A model generated the notes under the pieces. The model did no database searches, had not been told where the DNA came from, and worked only from the letters and a program-made list of their open reading frames with translations. A stretch of DNA of 64,000 bases from Nesterenkonia aurantiaca (lineage in GTDB: Bacteria; Actinomycetota; Actinomycetes; Actinomycetales; Micrococcaceae): positions 251,000 through 314,999 of the forward strand of contig NZ_SOAN01000002.1 in the NCBI RefSeq assembly GCF_004364585.1, in the 5' to 3' direction. Both the position numbers and the translations under genes were made by a program. Positions 11,117 to 20,040 of the stretch are shown here, in pieces. How positions within the stretch are numbered: the stretch's first letter is position 1; each line of letters begins with the position of its first letter.

Positions 11117-11728
11117 GTGGCGATTCTCTCTCTGATGCTCTTCGTGGTGGCCGGCGCCGGCACCCCGGGGCCGAACAACACCATCGTGATGGCCTCCGGA
11201 GCCGCCTACGGTTTCAAACGGACGCTGCCGGCGATCCTAGGCGTGAACCTCGGCTTCCCCTCGATGGTGCTGATCGTGGGTATAGGGCTGGGCCAGGTGC
11301 TGGAACAGTGGCCGGTGATCCTCGACATCCTGCGCCCGATCGGGATCCTCTACCTGCTCTGGCTCGCCTACAAGATCGCCACCGGCCCCACCACGCTGAC
11401 CCCGAAGCCCGGGGCGAAGCCGCCGGGGTTCGTGCAGATGGCGCTGTTCCAGTTCGTGAACCCCAAGGCCTGGACCCTCTCGGTGGCGGCGCTGAGCACC
11501 TTCACCGGATTCTGGGACTCCTTCATGCTCGAGGTCGCGGTGATCGCGCTCGTGGCCTGCAGCTTCGGGGCGCCCTTCACGGTGGCCTGGACGCTGCTCG
11601 GCGTGGGAGCCGGTCGGATCATCTCGCAGCCGAAGCACATGCTGATCTTCAACCTGGTCATGGCCGGGCTGCTGGTCGCCTCGGTGGTGCCCGCCATGGC
11701 GGACACCTGGGAGTCGCTGCCGCTCTAG
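11117..11728 (+). CDS. LysE/RhtB family amino-acid exporter
   Basis: 203-residue membrane protein with about six hydrophobic segments and the family hallmark GTPGPNN (residues 15-21) in the first membrane region; FQFVNPKAW (about 112-120) is the second family signature. It exports amino acids or related compounds. The GTG start is 9 bp downstream of the TetR stop, so it likely belongs to the same operon. The substrate cannot be inferred. Confidence 0.88.
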   Translation: MAILSLMLFVVAGAGTPGPNNTIVMASGAAYGFKRTLPAILGVNLGFPSMVLIVGIGLGQVLEQWPVILDILRPIGILYLLWLAYKIATGPTTLTPKPGAKPPGFVQMALFQFVNPKAWTLSVAALSTFTGFWDSFMLEVAVIALVACSFGAPFTVAWTLLGVGAGRIISQPKHMLIFNLVMAGLLVASVVPAMADTWESLPL

Positions 11729-11752
11729 ACGCGGCGTTCCAGGCGCGGCGTT

Positions 11753-13228
11753 CTAGGCATGCCCAGACGAGGGCCGATGCTCGCCCAGGCGCAGCTGCCG
11801 ATCGCCGATCTCCGCCGCCCAACGCCGATCGTGGGTGGCCACCAGCACCGCACCACCGGCGGTGGTGAAGCTGCGCACCAGAGCGCTCAATCGGCGCATC
11901 CCCGCGGCATCACGGCCCAGCGTCGGCTCGTCGAGCAGCAGCACCGCGGGTCGCAGCAGCAGCGCCGAGGCGATCACGCAGTCCTTGCGCTGGGCCGGCA
12001 CCAAGTCATATGGATGCTCCTGCCCCAACCCGCTGAGCCCGGCGGTCTGCATCACCTGCTCCACCTGGTGCTCACGCTGCGCCGATGCACGCACTCGATC
12101 GGCGCGCCGCAGCCGCCGTCCTCCCGGGCCCAGCGGGACCGCGCGCACCAGCTCCGCACGCACCGTGGAAGCCGACAGCTGATCTCCCGGATCCTGACCC
12201 ACCCACCCCAGATGGCGGGCCCGGTGGTGCGCCGGTGCCGCGCCGAGTTCGACGCCGCCGGGTCCGGTGATCCGAGCCCCCGGCTCGGCGGCAAGCAGCC
12301 CCGCCAGGGCGCCGAGCAGCGTGGACTTCCCGGAACCGTTGGCCCCCAGCAGCGCGGTGACCTCCCCCGCGCACAGGTCCAGCGCCACGCCGTCGAGCAC
12401 CGGCGTGGACCCGCGCCGCACCGAGAGGTCCCGCACGTGCAGCAGCACCTCGCCTCGAGGCACCGGGCCGGGCCGGCCCAGATCCTGTACCGCCGGAGCG
12501 CGCCGGGCGTCCCAGATCCCGTGCTGGTCCAGCGGTCGCTGGTCCGGCCGCGCTCCTTCTGGCGTGATCGCGGCGGGGCGGCCCTGGTCCAGGAACAGCA
12601 CCTGGTCACAGGTGGCGGTGAGGTCGTCGTGCTGGTGTCCGGTGAGCAGCACCGCGCCCCCGGCGTCACGGAACGCGCGCAGGGACCGGGCCAGGCGCCG
12701 TCGTGCGCCGGCATCCAGGGCCTGTGAGGGCTGATCCAGCACCAGCACGCTCGGGCGCAGGGTGAGCAGCCCGGACAGCGCGGTGAGCTGGCGTTCCCCG
12801 CCGGAGAGCGTGTCCAGGGCCCGCTCAGCCAGGCCTGCGAGGCCCAGCTCCTGCAGGCCGGCCTCGGCGCGCTCCAGGCACTCTGGCAGCGGCAGCCCCA
12901 GCAGCCGCCCGGGAAGCGCAGCCTCTTCGCGGACCGTGCGGGTCAACCCGGTGAGCTGGGCCTCTGGGTCATCGCCGAGCATGCCTGCGTGGTGATCATC
13001 GCGCAGCTCGCGCACCCCGGTGCTGTGCCCATGTTCCCCGAGCAGCCCGGCGGCGGCTCGGGCCAGGGTGGAGGTGCCCGCGCCCTGAGGCCCGAGCACC
13101 GCCACGGCCTCCCCGGGGTGAAGGGTGAGGTCCACGCCTTCCAGGGCAGGGGTCTCGGTGCCGCGGTACCGGAAGCCGAACTCGGCCAGGCGCAGCAACG
13201 GCAGCCGTGAGGAGGTGAGGTCAGGCAT
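11753..13228 (-). CDS. ECF transporter double ATPase (fused A and A' components)
   Basis: Two ABC ATPase domains in one 491-residue chain that drive an energy-coupling-factor importer. Domain 1 has Walker A GPQGAGTST (46-54) with Thr52 where Lys is expected, an intact LSGGERQ signature (141-147) and Walker B VLVLDQ with Gln166 replacing the catalytic Glu. Domain 2 has normal Walker A GANGSGKST (295-303) and LLLDEP (Asp433/Glu434), but its signature is LVPAQRKD (409-416) instead of LSGGQ. Only one composite site, built from domain 2 Walker motifs and the domain 1 signature, looks catalytic. Overlaps the T gene by 8 bp. Confidence 0.92.
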   Translation of the reverse strand: MPDLTSSRLPLLRLAEFGFRYRGTETPALEGVDLTLHPGEAVAVLGPQGAGTSTLARAAAGLLGEHGHSTGVRELRDDHHAGMLGDDPEAQLTGLTRTVREEAALPGRLLGLPLPECLERAEAGLQELGLAGLAERALDTLSGGERQLTALSGLLTLRPSVLVLDQPSQALDAGARRRLARSLRAFRDAGGAVLLTGHQHDDLTATCDQVLFLDQGRPAAITPEGARPDQRPLDQHGIWDARRAPAVQDLGRPGPVPRGEVLLHVRDLSVRRGSTPVLDGVALDLCAGEVTALLGANGSGKSTLLGALAGLLAAEPGARITGPGGVELGAAPAHHRARHLGWVGQDPGDQLSASTVRAELVRAVPLGPGGRRLRRADRVRASAQREHQVEQVMQTAGLSGLGQEHPYDLVPAQRKDCVIASALLLRPAVLLLDEPTLGRDAAGMRRLSALVRSFTTAGGAVLVATHDRRWAAEIGDRQLRLGEHRPSSGHA

Positions 13229-14003
13229 CGAAGGCTCCCAGGAGGTCGGTGGCCGAGGGCAGCGGCAGCAGCCCGGCCAGCGAGGCGCCCACCGCGAGCA
13301 CCGACCCGAGGACGGCGCCCCAGCGCAGACCGCGCTGGCCCGCGCCTGCGGGATAGAACTGGGCCGGGGTGGGGTGCGAGGACTGGCCGAATCCGCGCTG
13401 GGTCAGGGCGTCATGGCGCTGATCCAGCTGGGTGATCGCGGTGACCAGCAGACCGGTGAGTACGCCGGTGAGCAGGCGCAGGCGCACCGAGAGCCGGTCG
13501 GTGTCCCAGCCGCGGGCAGAGCGGGCGGCCAATGCGGCGCGGACCCGATGCTGGGCCAGCGGGATCAGGCTCATCGCGGCGGCACACACGTAGGCCAGGG
13601 ACAGCGGCAGCCGCAGCGTGAGCAGGCCGTCGAAGGCGCGCGAAGGATCCGATCCGAACGCGAACAGCGCGCAGACCGCGACCATGGCGGCCACCCGCAG
13701 CCAGAGCTGGATAGCCAGGGCGAGGCCCTCCACGGTGACTGCCGCGGGGCCGAACTCGGTGAGGACCTCGGCCTGCTCGCCGGGGTAGAAGAGTCCCTGG
13801 ATGATGCCGACCATGATCAGCATGGGCCCGGCCAGCACCACCAGGGTCAGCGCCCAGCTGCGGAAGCGGACTCGGGGAGAGGCCGCCGCCCCGACCGCCG
13901 CGGCGATGAGCACGGCGGCCGGGATCAGCGGGGAGGGCACTCCGTAGACGAGCAGCAGCGCGCAGCCGAGCAGGACCAGCTCAGTGGCTGGGTGCAGCCG
14001 CAT
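13221..14003 (-). CDS. ECF transporter T component (transmembrane)
   Basis: 260-residue membrane protein with four to five hydrophobic segments. The Ala-Arg coupling motif AARSARGWD (near residue 165), used to dock on the ATPase grooves, is present. The ATG at 14003 has AGGA about 7 bases upstream; a GTG at 14033 in frame is the alternative and would add 10 residues. It overlaps the S gene stop by 23 bp and the ATPase start by 8 bp, so the three subunits are translationally coupled. Confidence 0.88.
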   Translation of the reverse strand: MRLHPATELVLLGCALLLVYGVPSPLIPAAVLIAAAVGAAASPRVRFRSWALTLVVLAGPMLIMVGIIQGLFYPGEQAEVLTEFGPAAVTVEGLALAIQLWLRVAAMVAVCALFAFGSDPSRAFDGLLTLRLPLSLAYVCAAAMSLIPLAQHRVRAALAARSARGWDTDRLSVRLRLLTGVLTGLLVTAITQLDQRHDALTQRGFGQSSHPTPAQFYPAGAGQRGLRWGAVLGSVLAVGASLAGLLPLPSATDLLGAFDA

Positions 14004-14940
14004 GCGAGGATCCTGCGGTGTGCGGGGTCCCACGCCTCGCCGCAGTCCGCTTCACGGCGGAGTGCTCGGTGAAGGGGAACCGGCTGCGCAGCCGGTTCGG
14101 GAGTGCGGCGATGACGAGGAAGGCCAGCGCGAAGATGATCGCCTTATCGGCGATATCGCTGCCCAGTCCCTGGATGGTGGCGGCGCCGAGCATGGAGGCG
14201 CCGGCGCCCTGCAGGGCGGCGACGATGCTGCCGGTGCCGACGCCGAGTCCGCCGCCGTAGATGAACGCGGCCACCGGGGTGGCGATCAGGCCGGTGGGGA
14301 TGCCGGCCAGGGCTCCGGCGAGGACGGCCCACCAGATGCGGCGGAAGCCACCGAGCCGGGCGGCCCAGCCGGCCGCGGCGCCGATGAACGCAGAGCCGGC
14401 GGTGAAGGCGATGACCGTCGGGTTGATCGTCACGCCCCAGATGACGTTGGTGAGGATCCCCGTCAGGGCGCCGGCGGCGGGGCCGGCGATGACACCGACG
14501 ATCACGGTGCCCAGGGAATCCAGGTAGAGCGGGATCGGGGTCATGGTGCCCACGATCTGGCCGGTGGCGATGTTCAGTGCGATCATCACCGGCATCAGGG
14601 CGAGCACGCTGCGCGGGATCCGCGGGAGCGTGCCGGCGGCGATGAGCGCCGCGCCGAGCAGGTAGCCGACCATCACGCCGAGGGTGGTGTGTCCCAGGTC
14701 TGCGCCGAGGGTGGCGGGCTGGCTGGTGAGCACCCAGAGATAGGTGCCGACGATGACGGCGGCGCCGGCGGTGAGCGCCAGGACCGACCACAGCGGGGGA
14801 GCGGGTCGGAGGTGGTTCCCGGCGCGGTCGGTGTGGCGGGTCTGGGGGGTGCCGGTCTTCTTCGCGCGAGTCTTCGGGGTTTCTCCGGGATCCGCCGCGG
14901 CGACGGACCCCTGCCCAGAGTGCGGGTCAGTGTGAGCCAT
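13981..14940 (-). CDS. ECF transporter S component (substrate-binding membrane subunit)
   Basis: 319 residues: a hydrophilic Pro/Arg/Thr-rich N-terminal tail of about 48 residues, six to seven membrane helices and a basic C-terminal tail. The core with repeated small-residue helices (VIVGVIAGPAAGALTGIL, GSAFIGAAAGWAARLGG) and a SDIADKAIIF segment before the last helix is like ECF S subunits. The substrate is not evident from the sequence. The 14-bp overlap with the nucleoside hydrolase gene suggests nucleosides or bases. The long N-terminal tail is unusual for S subunits. Confidence 0.8.
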   Translation of the reverse strand: MAHTDPHSGQGSVAAADPGETPKTRAKKTGTPQTRHTDRAGNHLRPAPPLWSVLALTAGAAVIVGTYLWVLTSQPATLGADLGHTTLGVMVGYLLGAALIAAGTLPRIPRSVLALMPVMIALNIATGQIVGTMTPIPLYLDSLGTVIVGVIAGPAAGALTGILTNVIWGVTINPTVIAFTAGSAFIGAAAGWAARLGGFRRIWWAVLAGALAGIPTGLIATPVAAFIYGGGLGVGTGSIVAALQGAGASMLGAATIQGLGSDIADKAIIFALAFLVIAALPNRLRSRFPFTEHSAVKRTAARRGTPHTAGSSHAAAPSH

Positions 14941-15982
14941 GATGTTGTGGTCCTTGTCTCAAGGTGATGGTCAGGTGTTCCAGGAACGCCTCGGCGTCCA
15001 GGCTGCGGATGATCTCTGCATTGGGCACGCGGCCCCAGCGCCCGAGCCAGTCGGCTACGGTCTCGCCACGGGTCAGGGAGCCGAGGAGCTCGACGTCGAC
15101 CGCTGCCTTCTCAGTCTCGTGCGCCCAGGGAATTATCCCGGCTGCGCCGTGTGGGGACGAATCCTGCTCAGGTTCTGCCGCCGTCTGGTTCCGGGCCCAT
15201 GCCACGGCGGCGGCGGTGACATAGGGATCGTGGACATGGGCCAGATAGCCGTGACCGTCGGTCTCATGGAACTCGAAGTAGAACCGCAGCGCCTCGGCCA
15301 GCTGATCCAGAAAGCCTGACCACGGCTCCGACCGGGGCCGATCAAGCATCTGCTGCAGCCGCTCAGGCGTCAGCGCCACCGCCTCGGTGGCCTCGATCGG
15401 GCCGATCACCGGCAGGTGGGTGGATGCACCGAACGCGTCGATCACAGCCTTGGTGGCCTCGGGGTCGTAGCTGACGTTCCACTCCGTGGTGGGCCGGGTG
15501 TTGCCCCGGTAGTTGAAGGCCCCGCCCATGATGAAGAGCCGCTTCAGCAGCTGCGGGAGCTGGGGCTCCAGCTGCAGCGCCAGGGCCAGGTTGGTGGCCG
15601 GTCCGGTGAGCACCCCGATCAGCTCACCCGGGTATGCCCGGGCCGCTCGGACCCATGCCTGCGCGGCGGGAAGCTCGTCGGCGGTGAACCCGCCGGTGGG
15701 CAGGCGCGCGTACCCGGCGCCGGTGTCGCCGTGGGTCTCCTCGGCGTACTCGCTCGCCCCAGCCAGCGGGTGCTCGGCGCCGGGGTGGACACTGAGCTCG
15801 GTGCGCCCGGCCAGCTGCAGCCAACCCAGCGTGTTCGTCAGCACCTGGGCGGTGGAGACGTTGCCGCCGCTGGCGGCGATGCCGAGGATCTCGACGTCGT
15901 CCTGGCAGAACAGCCAGCCCAGCGCGAGTGCATCGTCGATGCCGGGGTCACAGTCCAGAAAGAGGGGGATCACCTGCACCAT
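14927..15982 (-). CDS. Nucleoside hydrolase (IUNH family)
   Basis: Hydrolyses N-ribosidic bonds of nucleosides to ribose and free base. The Ca2+-binding motif DCDPGIDDALAL at residues 9-20 is complete, and GIAASGGNVS (34-43) corresponds to the family loop with the conserved Asn. The family usually has 310-340 residues; this chain has 351. It is the first gene of a four-gene operon with the ECF S, T and A components, pointing to coupled nucleoside uptake and cleavage. The base preference cannot be read. Confidence 0.92.
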   Translation of the reverse strand: MVQVIPLFLDCDPGIDDALALGWLFCQDDVEILGIAASGGNVSTAQVLTNTLGWLQLAGRTELSVHPGAEHPLAGASEYAEETHGDTGAGYARLPTGGFTADELPAAQAWVRAARAYPGELIGVLTGPATNLALALQLEPQLPQLLKRLFIMGGAFNYRGNTRPTTEWNVSYDPEATKAVIDAFGASTHLPVIGPIEATEAVALTPERLQQMLDRPRSEPWSGFLDQLAEALRFYFEFHETDGHGYLAHVHDPYVTAAAVAWARNQTAAEPEQDSSPHGAAGIIPWAHETEKAAVDVELLGSLTRGETVADWLGRWGRVPNAEIIRSLDAEAFLEHLTITLRQGPQHHGSH

Positions 15983-16056
15983 TGTGCCGGGTGCGGCGGA
16001 ATCTCTCGGCGCAACACAGAGCCTTATTCAATTAAGACACACCAACCTTGCGTAAC

Positions 16057-16075
16057 TTAGGGTAGCCTTGGATCA
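16057..16075 (+). promoter_or_regulatory. DtxR/IdeR-like iron box
   Basis: TTAGGGTAGCCT (16057-16068) matches 11 of the first 12 bases of the 19-bp consensus TTAGGTTAGSCTAACCTAA; the right half is weak (13 of 19 overall). It lies about 55 bp upstream of the iron-binding protein start, where iron-dependent repression would be expected. Confidence 0.55.
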
Positions 16076-16129
16076 GATCAGTCAGGCTCGCATCGGTGAG
16101 CCTCCGATGCGGAAAGAAGGAACACCTCC

Positions 16130-17176
16130 ATGCGCAGAACCTCCCTTGCGGTCACCCTGGGCGCGATCGTCGCGCTGACCGCGACCTCCTGTGGCGACAC
16201 CACCGAGCCCGCCTCCAACGGTGACGAGACCTCCGCCGAGCAGGAGAGCCTGGTGCTCTACTCGGGACGCAACGAGGAGCTGATCCAGCCGCTGATCGAT
16301 ACCTTCTCCGAGGAGACCGGCATCGAGGTCGACGTCCGCTACGGTGGCACCGCCGAGATGGCCGCGCAGCTGCTGGAAGAGGGCGAGGGCTCCCCGGCCG
16401 ATGTCTTCCTGGCCCAGGACGCGGGCGCCCTCGGCGCCGTGGCGGAGGAAGGTCTGTTCGATGAGCTCGACGCCGAGCTGCTTGATCAGGTGCCTGAGGC
16501 CTACCGTGACGCCGAGGATCGGTGGGTGGGCCTCTCCGGACGAGTCCGCACCCTGATCTACAACACCGACACCGTCGATGAGGCCGACCTGCCCGAGAGC
16601 GTGGACGAGCTGACCGGCTCGCAGTACACCGGTCGCGTCGGCGTGGCCCCCACCAACGCGTCCTTCCAGTCCTTCGTGACCGCCCACCGCGAGATCGAGG
16701 GCGAGGAGGCGACCCAGACCTTCCTCGACGACCTGGCCGCGAATGATCCGCAGATCCGCGAGGGCAATGGCGAGATCGTCACCGACGTCGCCGACGGGGT
16801 CATCGACATGGGCCTGGTGAACCACTACTACCTCTACGGCCGCGCCAAGGAGCTCGGCGAAGACCCCGCGGAGCTCAACGTCGCGAACCACCTCTTCAGC
16901 GGCGGAGACGTCGGTTCTCTGATCAACGTGGCGGGAGTCGGCGTGCTGAACTCCGAGAACCCGGCTGCTGCCTCGCTGGCCGAGTTCATGCTCAGCACCG
17001 ACGGCCAGACCTACTTCGCCGAGGAGACCGCCGAATATCCGATGATCGAAGGCGTGGAGGGACCCGAGGGCATGCCGAGCCTCCAAGAGCTCGACGCCCC
17101 CGACATCGACCTCAACCGGCTCGATGACCTGGAGACCTCCGTGGAGATGATCGTCGAATCGGGTCTGGTGGGCTGA
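16130..17176 (+). CDS. fbpA: Ferric iron ABC transporter, substrate-binding lipoprotein
   Basis: A 348-residue extracytoplasmic solute-binding protein of the Fbp/FutA type. The signal peptide (1-20) ends in the lipobox LTATSC with lipidated Cys21. The mature part starts ESLVLYSGRNEELIQPL, typical of iron binders, and NHYYLYG (near residue 227) carries the paired tyrosines that coordinate Fe3+. GAAGGAA lies upstream of the ATG. First gene of the fbpABC-like operon; the DtxR-like box upstream suggests induction under iron limitation. Confidence 0.93.
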   Translation: MRRTSLAVTLGAIVALTATSCGDTTEPASNGDETSAEQESLVLYSGRNEELIQPLIDTFSEETGIEVDVRYGGTAEMAAQLLEEGEGSPADVFLAQDAGALGAVAEEGLFDELDAELLDQVPEAYRDAEDRWVGLSGRVRTLIYNTDTVDEADLPESVDELTGSQYTGRVGVAPTNASFQSFVTAHREIEGEEATQTFLDDLAANDPQIREGNGEIVTDVADGVIDMGLVNHYYLYGRAKELGEDPAELNVANHLFSGGDVGSLINVAGVGVLNSENPAAASLAEFMLSTDGQTYFAEETAEYPMIEGVEGPEGMPSLQELDAPDIDLNRLDDLETSVEMIVESGLVG

Positions 17177-17216
17177 CCCATCACCGCCCCGGCCCACGCT
17201 CCAACGCGCACCGCCG

Positions 17217-17242
17217 CCCGTTCCCGCTCCGCCGGGAACGGG
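17217..17242 (+). terminator. Intercistronic hairpin between binding-protein and permease genes
   Basis: CCCGTTCCC (17217-17225) and GGGAACGGG (17234-17242) form a perfect 9-bp stem with an 8-base loop, ending 3 bases before the GTG taken as the permease start. There is no U-tract. Such hairpins in binding-protein operons stabilise the upstream mRNA or attenuate the downstream genes. Confidence 0.7.
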
Positions 17243-17245
17243 CGT

Positions 17246-18781
17246 GTGGCGGTGCCGCTGTGGCTGCGTGCCGCCGCGGTCATCGCCACGCTGGTCGCGA
17301 TGCTGCCGCTGTTCTACCTGATCATCCGGATGGCCCAGTTCCCGCTCCCGGACTTCCTGGACACGGTGTTCAGTGCGCGCAGCGCCCGGCTGGCCTACAC
17401 CTCACTGACCCTGACCGGCACGGTCACCGTGCTGTGCCTGATCCTCGGCGTGGGACTCGCCTTCCTGGTCACCCGCACCCAGCTCCCCGGACGGCTGATC
17501 CTCGGCGTTGCCGCCGCGCTGCCTCTGGCGGTCCCCAGCTACGTCGCGGCCTTCGGCTGGCAGTCGATGAACGCCCTGATCAACCCGGGCACCAGCTTCG
17601 AAGGGTTCCTCGCCGCGGCGATCGTGATCACCTCGGTGACCTACCCGTACATCTACCTGCCGGTGGTCGCCGCGCTGGTCTCGGTGGATCCCGCCCAGGA
17701 GGAGGCCGCCCGGGCGCTGGGCCGCGGACCGGTGGACACCTTCTTCAGCGTCACCGTCCGCCAGGCCGCCCCCGCGATCACCGCGGGCACCCTGCTGTGC
17801 GCCATCTACGTCATCGCCGACTTCGGGGCCGTCTCGATCCTGCGCGTGGACACCTTCACCCGCGCCGTGTTCACCAGCTTCTCGATGGGCTTCGACCGGC
17901 TCGGCGGGGTGGCGCTGTCCTCGGTGCTGCTGGTCTTCACCCTGTGCCTGCTCATCCTCGAAGGACGGGTCCGCCGCACCGGCACGCGCTACTCCACCAT
18001 GTCCGGGGAGGGGCGAGCCCGCCCCGCCCGGTTCTCGATGGGACGCTTCACGCTGCCGATCATGGCACTGGCCTGGGCCCCGGTGCTCATCGCGCTGGCG
18101 GTCCCGCTCTCGGCCCTGCTGGTCTGGAGCGTGCGCGGCGTCTCCCGGCCCGGCTCACTGGGCGAGATCGGCTCGGCGCTGCTGAACTCGCTCTGGGCCG
18201 CCGGGCTCGCGGCGCTGGCCACCACGGCGATCGCGATCCCGCTCGCGCTGTGGCTCGCGCGCCGTCCCTCGCGGCTCGCCCGGCTGCTGGAACGCACCGC
18301 CTACCTGGCGCACTCGCTGCCCGGCGTGGTGATCGGGCTCTCGGTGGTGATGCTCGGTATCGCGGTGCTGCCGGCGCTGTATCAGACCATGTGGATGCTG
18401 ACCCTGGCCTACTGCGCGCTGATGCTGCCGCTCGCTCTGGGCCCGGTGCTCGCCTCCGCGCTCTCGGCGCCGCCAGAGCTCGAGGAGGCCGCGCAGTCAC
18501 TGGGCAGCAGCCCGGGCGCGGGCTACCTGCGGGTGACGCTGCCGCTGATGCTGCCCGGGATCCTCTCCGGTGCGCTGCTGGTGCTGCTGACCACGATCAA
18601 GGAGCTTCCGGCCACGCTGATGCTGCGCCCCACCGGCTTCGACACCCTGGCCACCCGGCTGTGGACCTACACCGGCGGTGAGTCCTATGCGGCCGCCGCG
18701 CCCTTCGCCGCAATGCTGGTGCTCGTCGCCGCGGTCCCGGCCTGGATGATGATCTCACGACTGCTCAAGGAGGTTCGATGA
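17246..18781 (+). CDS. fbpB: Iron ABC transporter permease (two fused halves)
   Basis: About 511 residues with about 12 membrane helices, in two repeated halves. Each half has an EAA loop that contacts the ATPase: EEAARALGRG (near 155) and EEAAQSLGSS (near 415). This is the FbpB/SfuB architecture. The start is uncertain: the GTG at 17246 has no Shine-Dalgarno sequence and lies at the foot of the hairpin. The frame is open back to the fbpA stop, without an ATG, GTG or TTG between 17177 and the GTG at 17240-17246 region. Confidence 0.9.
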   Translation: MAVPLWLRAAAVIATLVAMLPLFYLIIRMAQFPLPDFLDTVFSARSARLAYTSLTLTGTVTVLCLILGVGLAFLVTRTQLPGRLILGVAAALPLAVPSYVAAFGWQSMNALINPGTSFEGFLAAAIVITSVTYPYIYLPVVAALVSVDPAQEEAARALGRGPVDTFFSVTVRQAAPAITAGTLLCAIYVIADFGAVSILRVDTFTRAVFTSFSMGFDRLGGVALSSVLLVFTLCLLILEGRVRRTGTRYSTMSGEGRARPARFSMGRFTLPIMALAWAPVLIALAVPLSALLVWSVRGVSRPGSLGEIGSALLNSLWAAGLAALATTAIAIPLALWLARRPSRLARLLERTAYLAHSLPGVVIGLSVVMLGIAVLPALYQTMWMLTLAYCALMLPLALGPVLASALSAPPELEEAAQSLGSSPGAGYLRVTLPLMLPGILSGALLVLLTTIKELPATLMLRPTGFDTLATRLWTYTGGESYAAAAPFAAMLVLVAAVPAWMMISRLLKEVR

Positions 18782-19971
18782 ACGCCACGGACAACGACAC
18801 CACGATGCTTCAGGTCTCAGGGATCGAGGTGCGATTCGGTGACCAGCGGGTCCTCCATGACATCGACCTCAAGGTCCGAGCAGGGACGACGACGGCGATC
18901 GTGGGCCCCTCAGGCTCCGGCAAGACCTCGCTGCTGCGTGTGATCGCGGGATTCCTGGTGCCCGAGCACGGTGAGGTCCGGCTCCACGGCGAGGATGTGA
19001 CCAGCGTCGCTGCCCACCGGCGCAGCATCGGTCTGGTCGCCCAGGACGGAGCGCTGTTCCCGCACCTCGACGTGGCGGGCAACATTGCCTTCGGACTGCC
19101 GCGCGGCACCTCCCGCCGCGAGCGGCACCGCCGAGTCACGGAGCTGCTCGAACTGGTCAGCCTCACTGCGGACCAGGCCTCCCGTCGTCCGGACCAGCTC
19201 TCCGGCGGCCAGCGCCAGCGAGTGGCCCTGGCCCGAGCGCTGGCTCGCCAGCCGGAGATGATCCTGCTCGATGAACCGTTCTCGGCCCTGGACGCGGGGC
19301 TGCGCGAGAGCACCCGCCAGGCGATCCGCGACATCCTGCGGATCACCGGGACCACGACGATCCTGGTCACCCACGACCAGGACGAGGCGCTCTCCTTCGC
19401 CGATCAGGTGGCGGTGCTCAAAGACGGGCGGCTGCGCCAGATCGGTGCGCCCGAAGAGGTCTACACCCGTCCCTGCGACGTGGAGACCGCGCAGTTCCTC
19501 GGCGACGCCGTGCTGCTGCCCGGAGCGCTTACGAGCCAGCTCCCAGGCCAGCTCACCGGCAAGGCCGGTGCGGTGTGGGACTCCACCACCCCGCTGGGCA
19601 GCGTGAACGTGGAGCTGGTCTGCCCGAACCTGGCCACCGCGCACCTCACGGTGAGCGGGGCTGCGGGTCAGGTGATGCTGCGACCCGAGCAGATCACGCT
19701 CAGCGACCAGGGCGTGGCCGGTACCGTGCTCAGCTCCCAGTACTTCGGCCATGACACCACCGCGTTGGTCCAGCTCGAGGGTGTGGAGGCGCCACTGCGA
19801 CTGCGCCAGCTCAACGCAGTGCCGCTTGCGGCCGGCACCCAGGTCCACCTCGCCGTGCAGGGGTCGGGCGTCTTCTACCCGGCGTTCAGCGATTGCCGCG
19901 CTTGCTCCGCGCGGCCCGTGCCGGTGAGCATCGAGACACGGGGCGCAACCCCGATGCCCAGCTTTCTCTGA
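18778..19971 (+). CDS. fbpC: Iron ABC transporter ATP-binding protein
   Basis: 397-residue ATPase of the CUT/Fe3+ importer class. Walker A GPSGSGKTS (near 43-51), Q-loop VAQDGALFPHLDV, signature LSGGQRQR (near 142), Walker B ILLDEPFSALD and H-loop THDQDEALS. The C-terminal 120 residues form a TOBE/OB-like regulatory domain. The ATG overlaps the permease stop (ATGA), so translation is coupled. The tail contains CRACSARP of unknown meaning. Confidence 0.92.
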   Translation: MNATDNDTTMLQVSGIEVRFGDQRVLHDIDLKVRAGTTTAIVGPSGSGKTSLLRVIAGFLVPEHGEVRLHGEDVTSVAAHRRSIGLVAQDGALFPHLDVAGNIAFGLPRGTSRRERHRRVTELLELVSLTADQASRRPDQLSGGQRQRVALARALARQPEMILLDEPFSALDAGLRESTRQAIRDILRITGTTTILVTHDQDEALSFADQVAVLKDGRLRQIGAPEEVYTRPCDVETAQFLGDAVLLPGALTSQLPGQLTGKAGAVWDSTTPLGSVNVELVCPNLATAHLTVSGAAGQVMLRPEQITLSDQGVAGTVLSSQYFGHDTTALVQLEGVEAPLRLRQLNAVPLAAGTQVHLAVQGSGVFYPAFSDCRACSARPVPVSIETRGATPMPSFL

Positions 19972-20040
19972 CTGACGCAGCGGCTCAGCGGAGTATGCCG
20001 GGCTTCCGAACGGCTGCCACGACGCTGTGCCCGATGGTGC

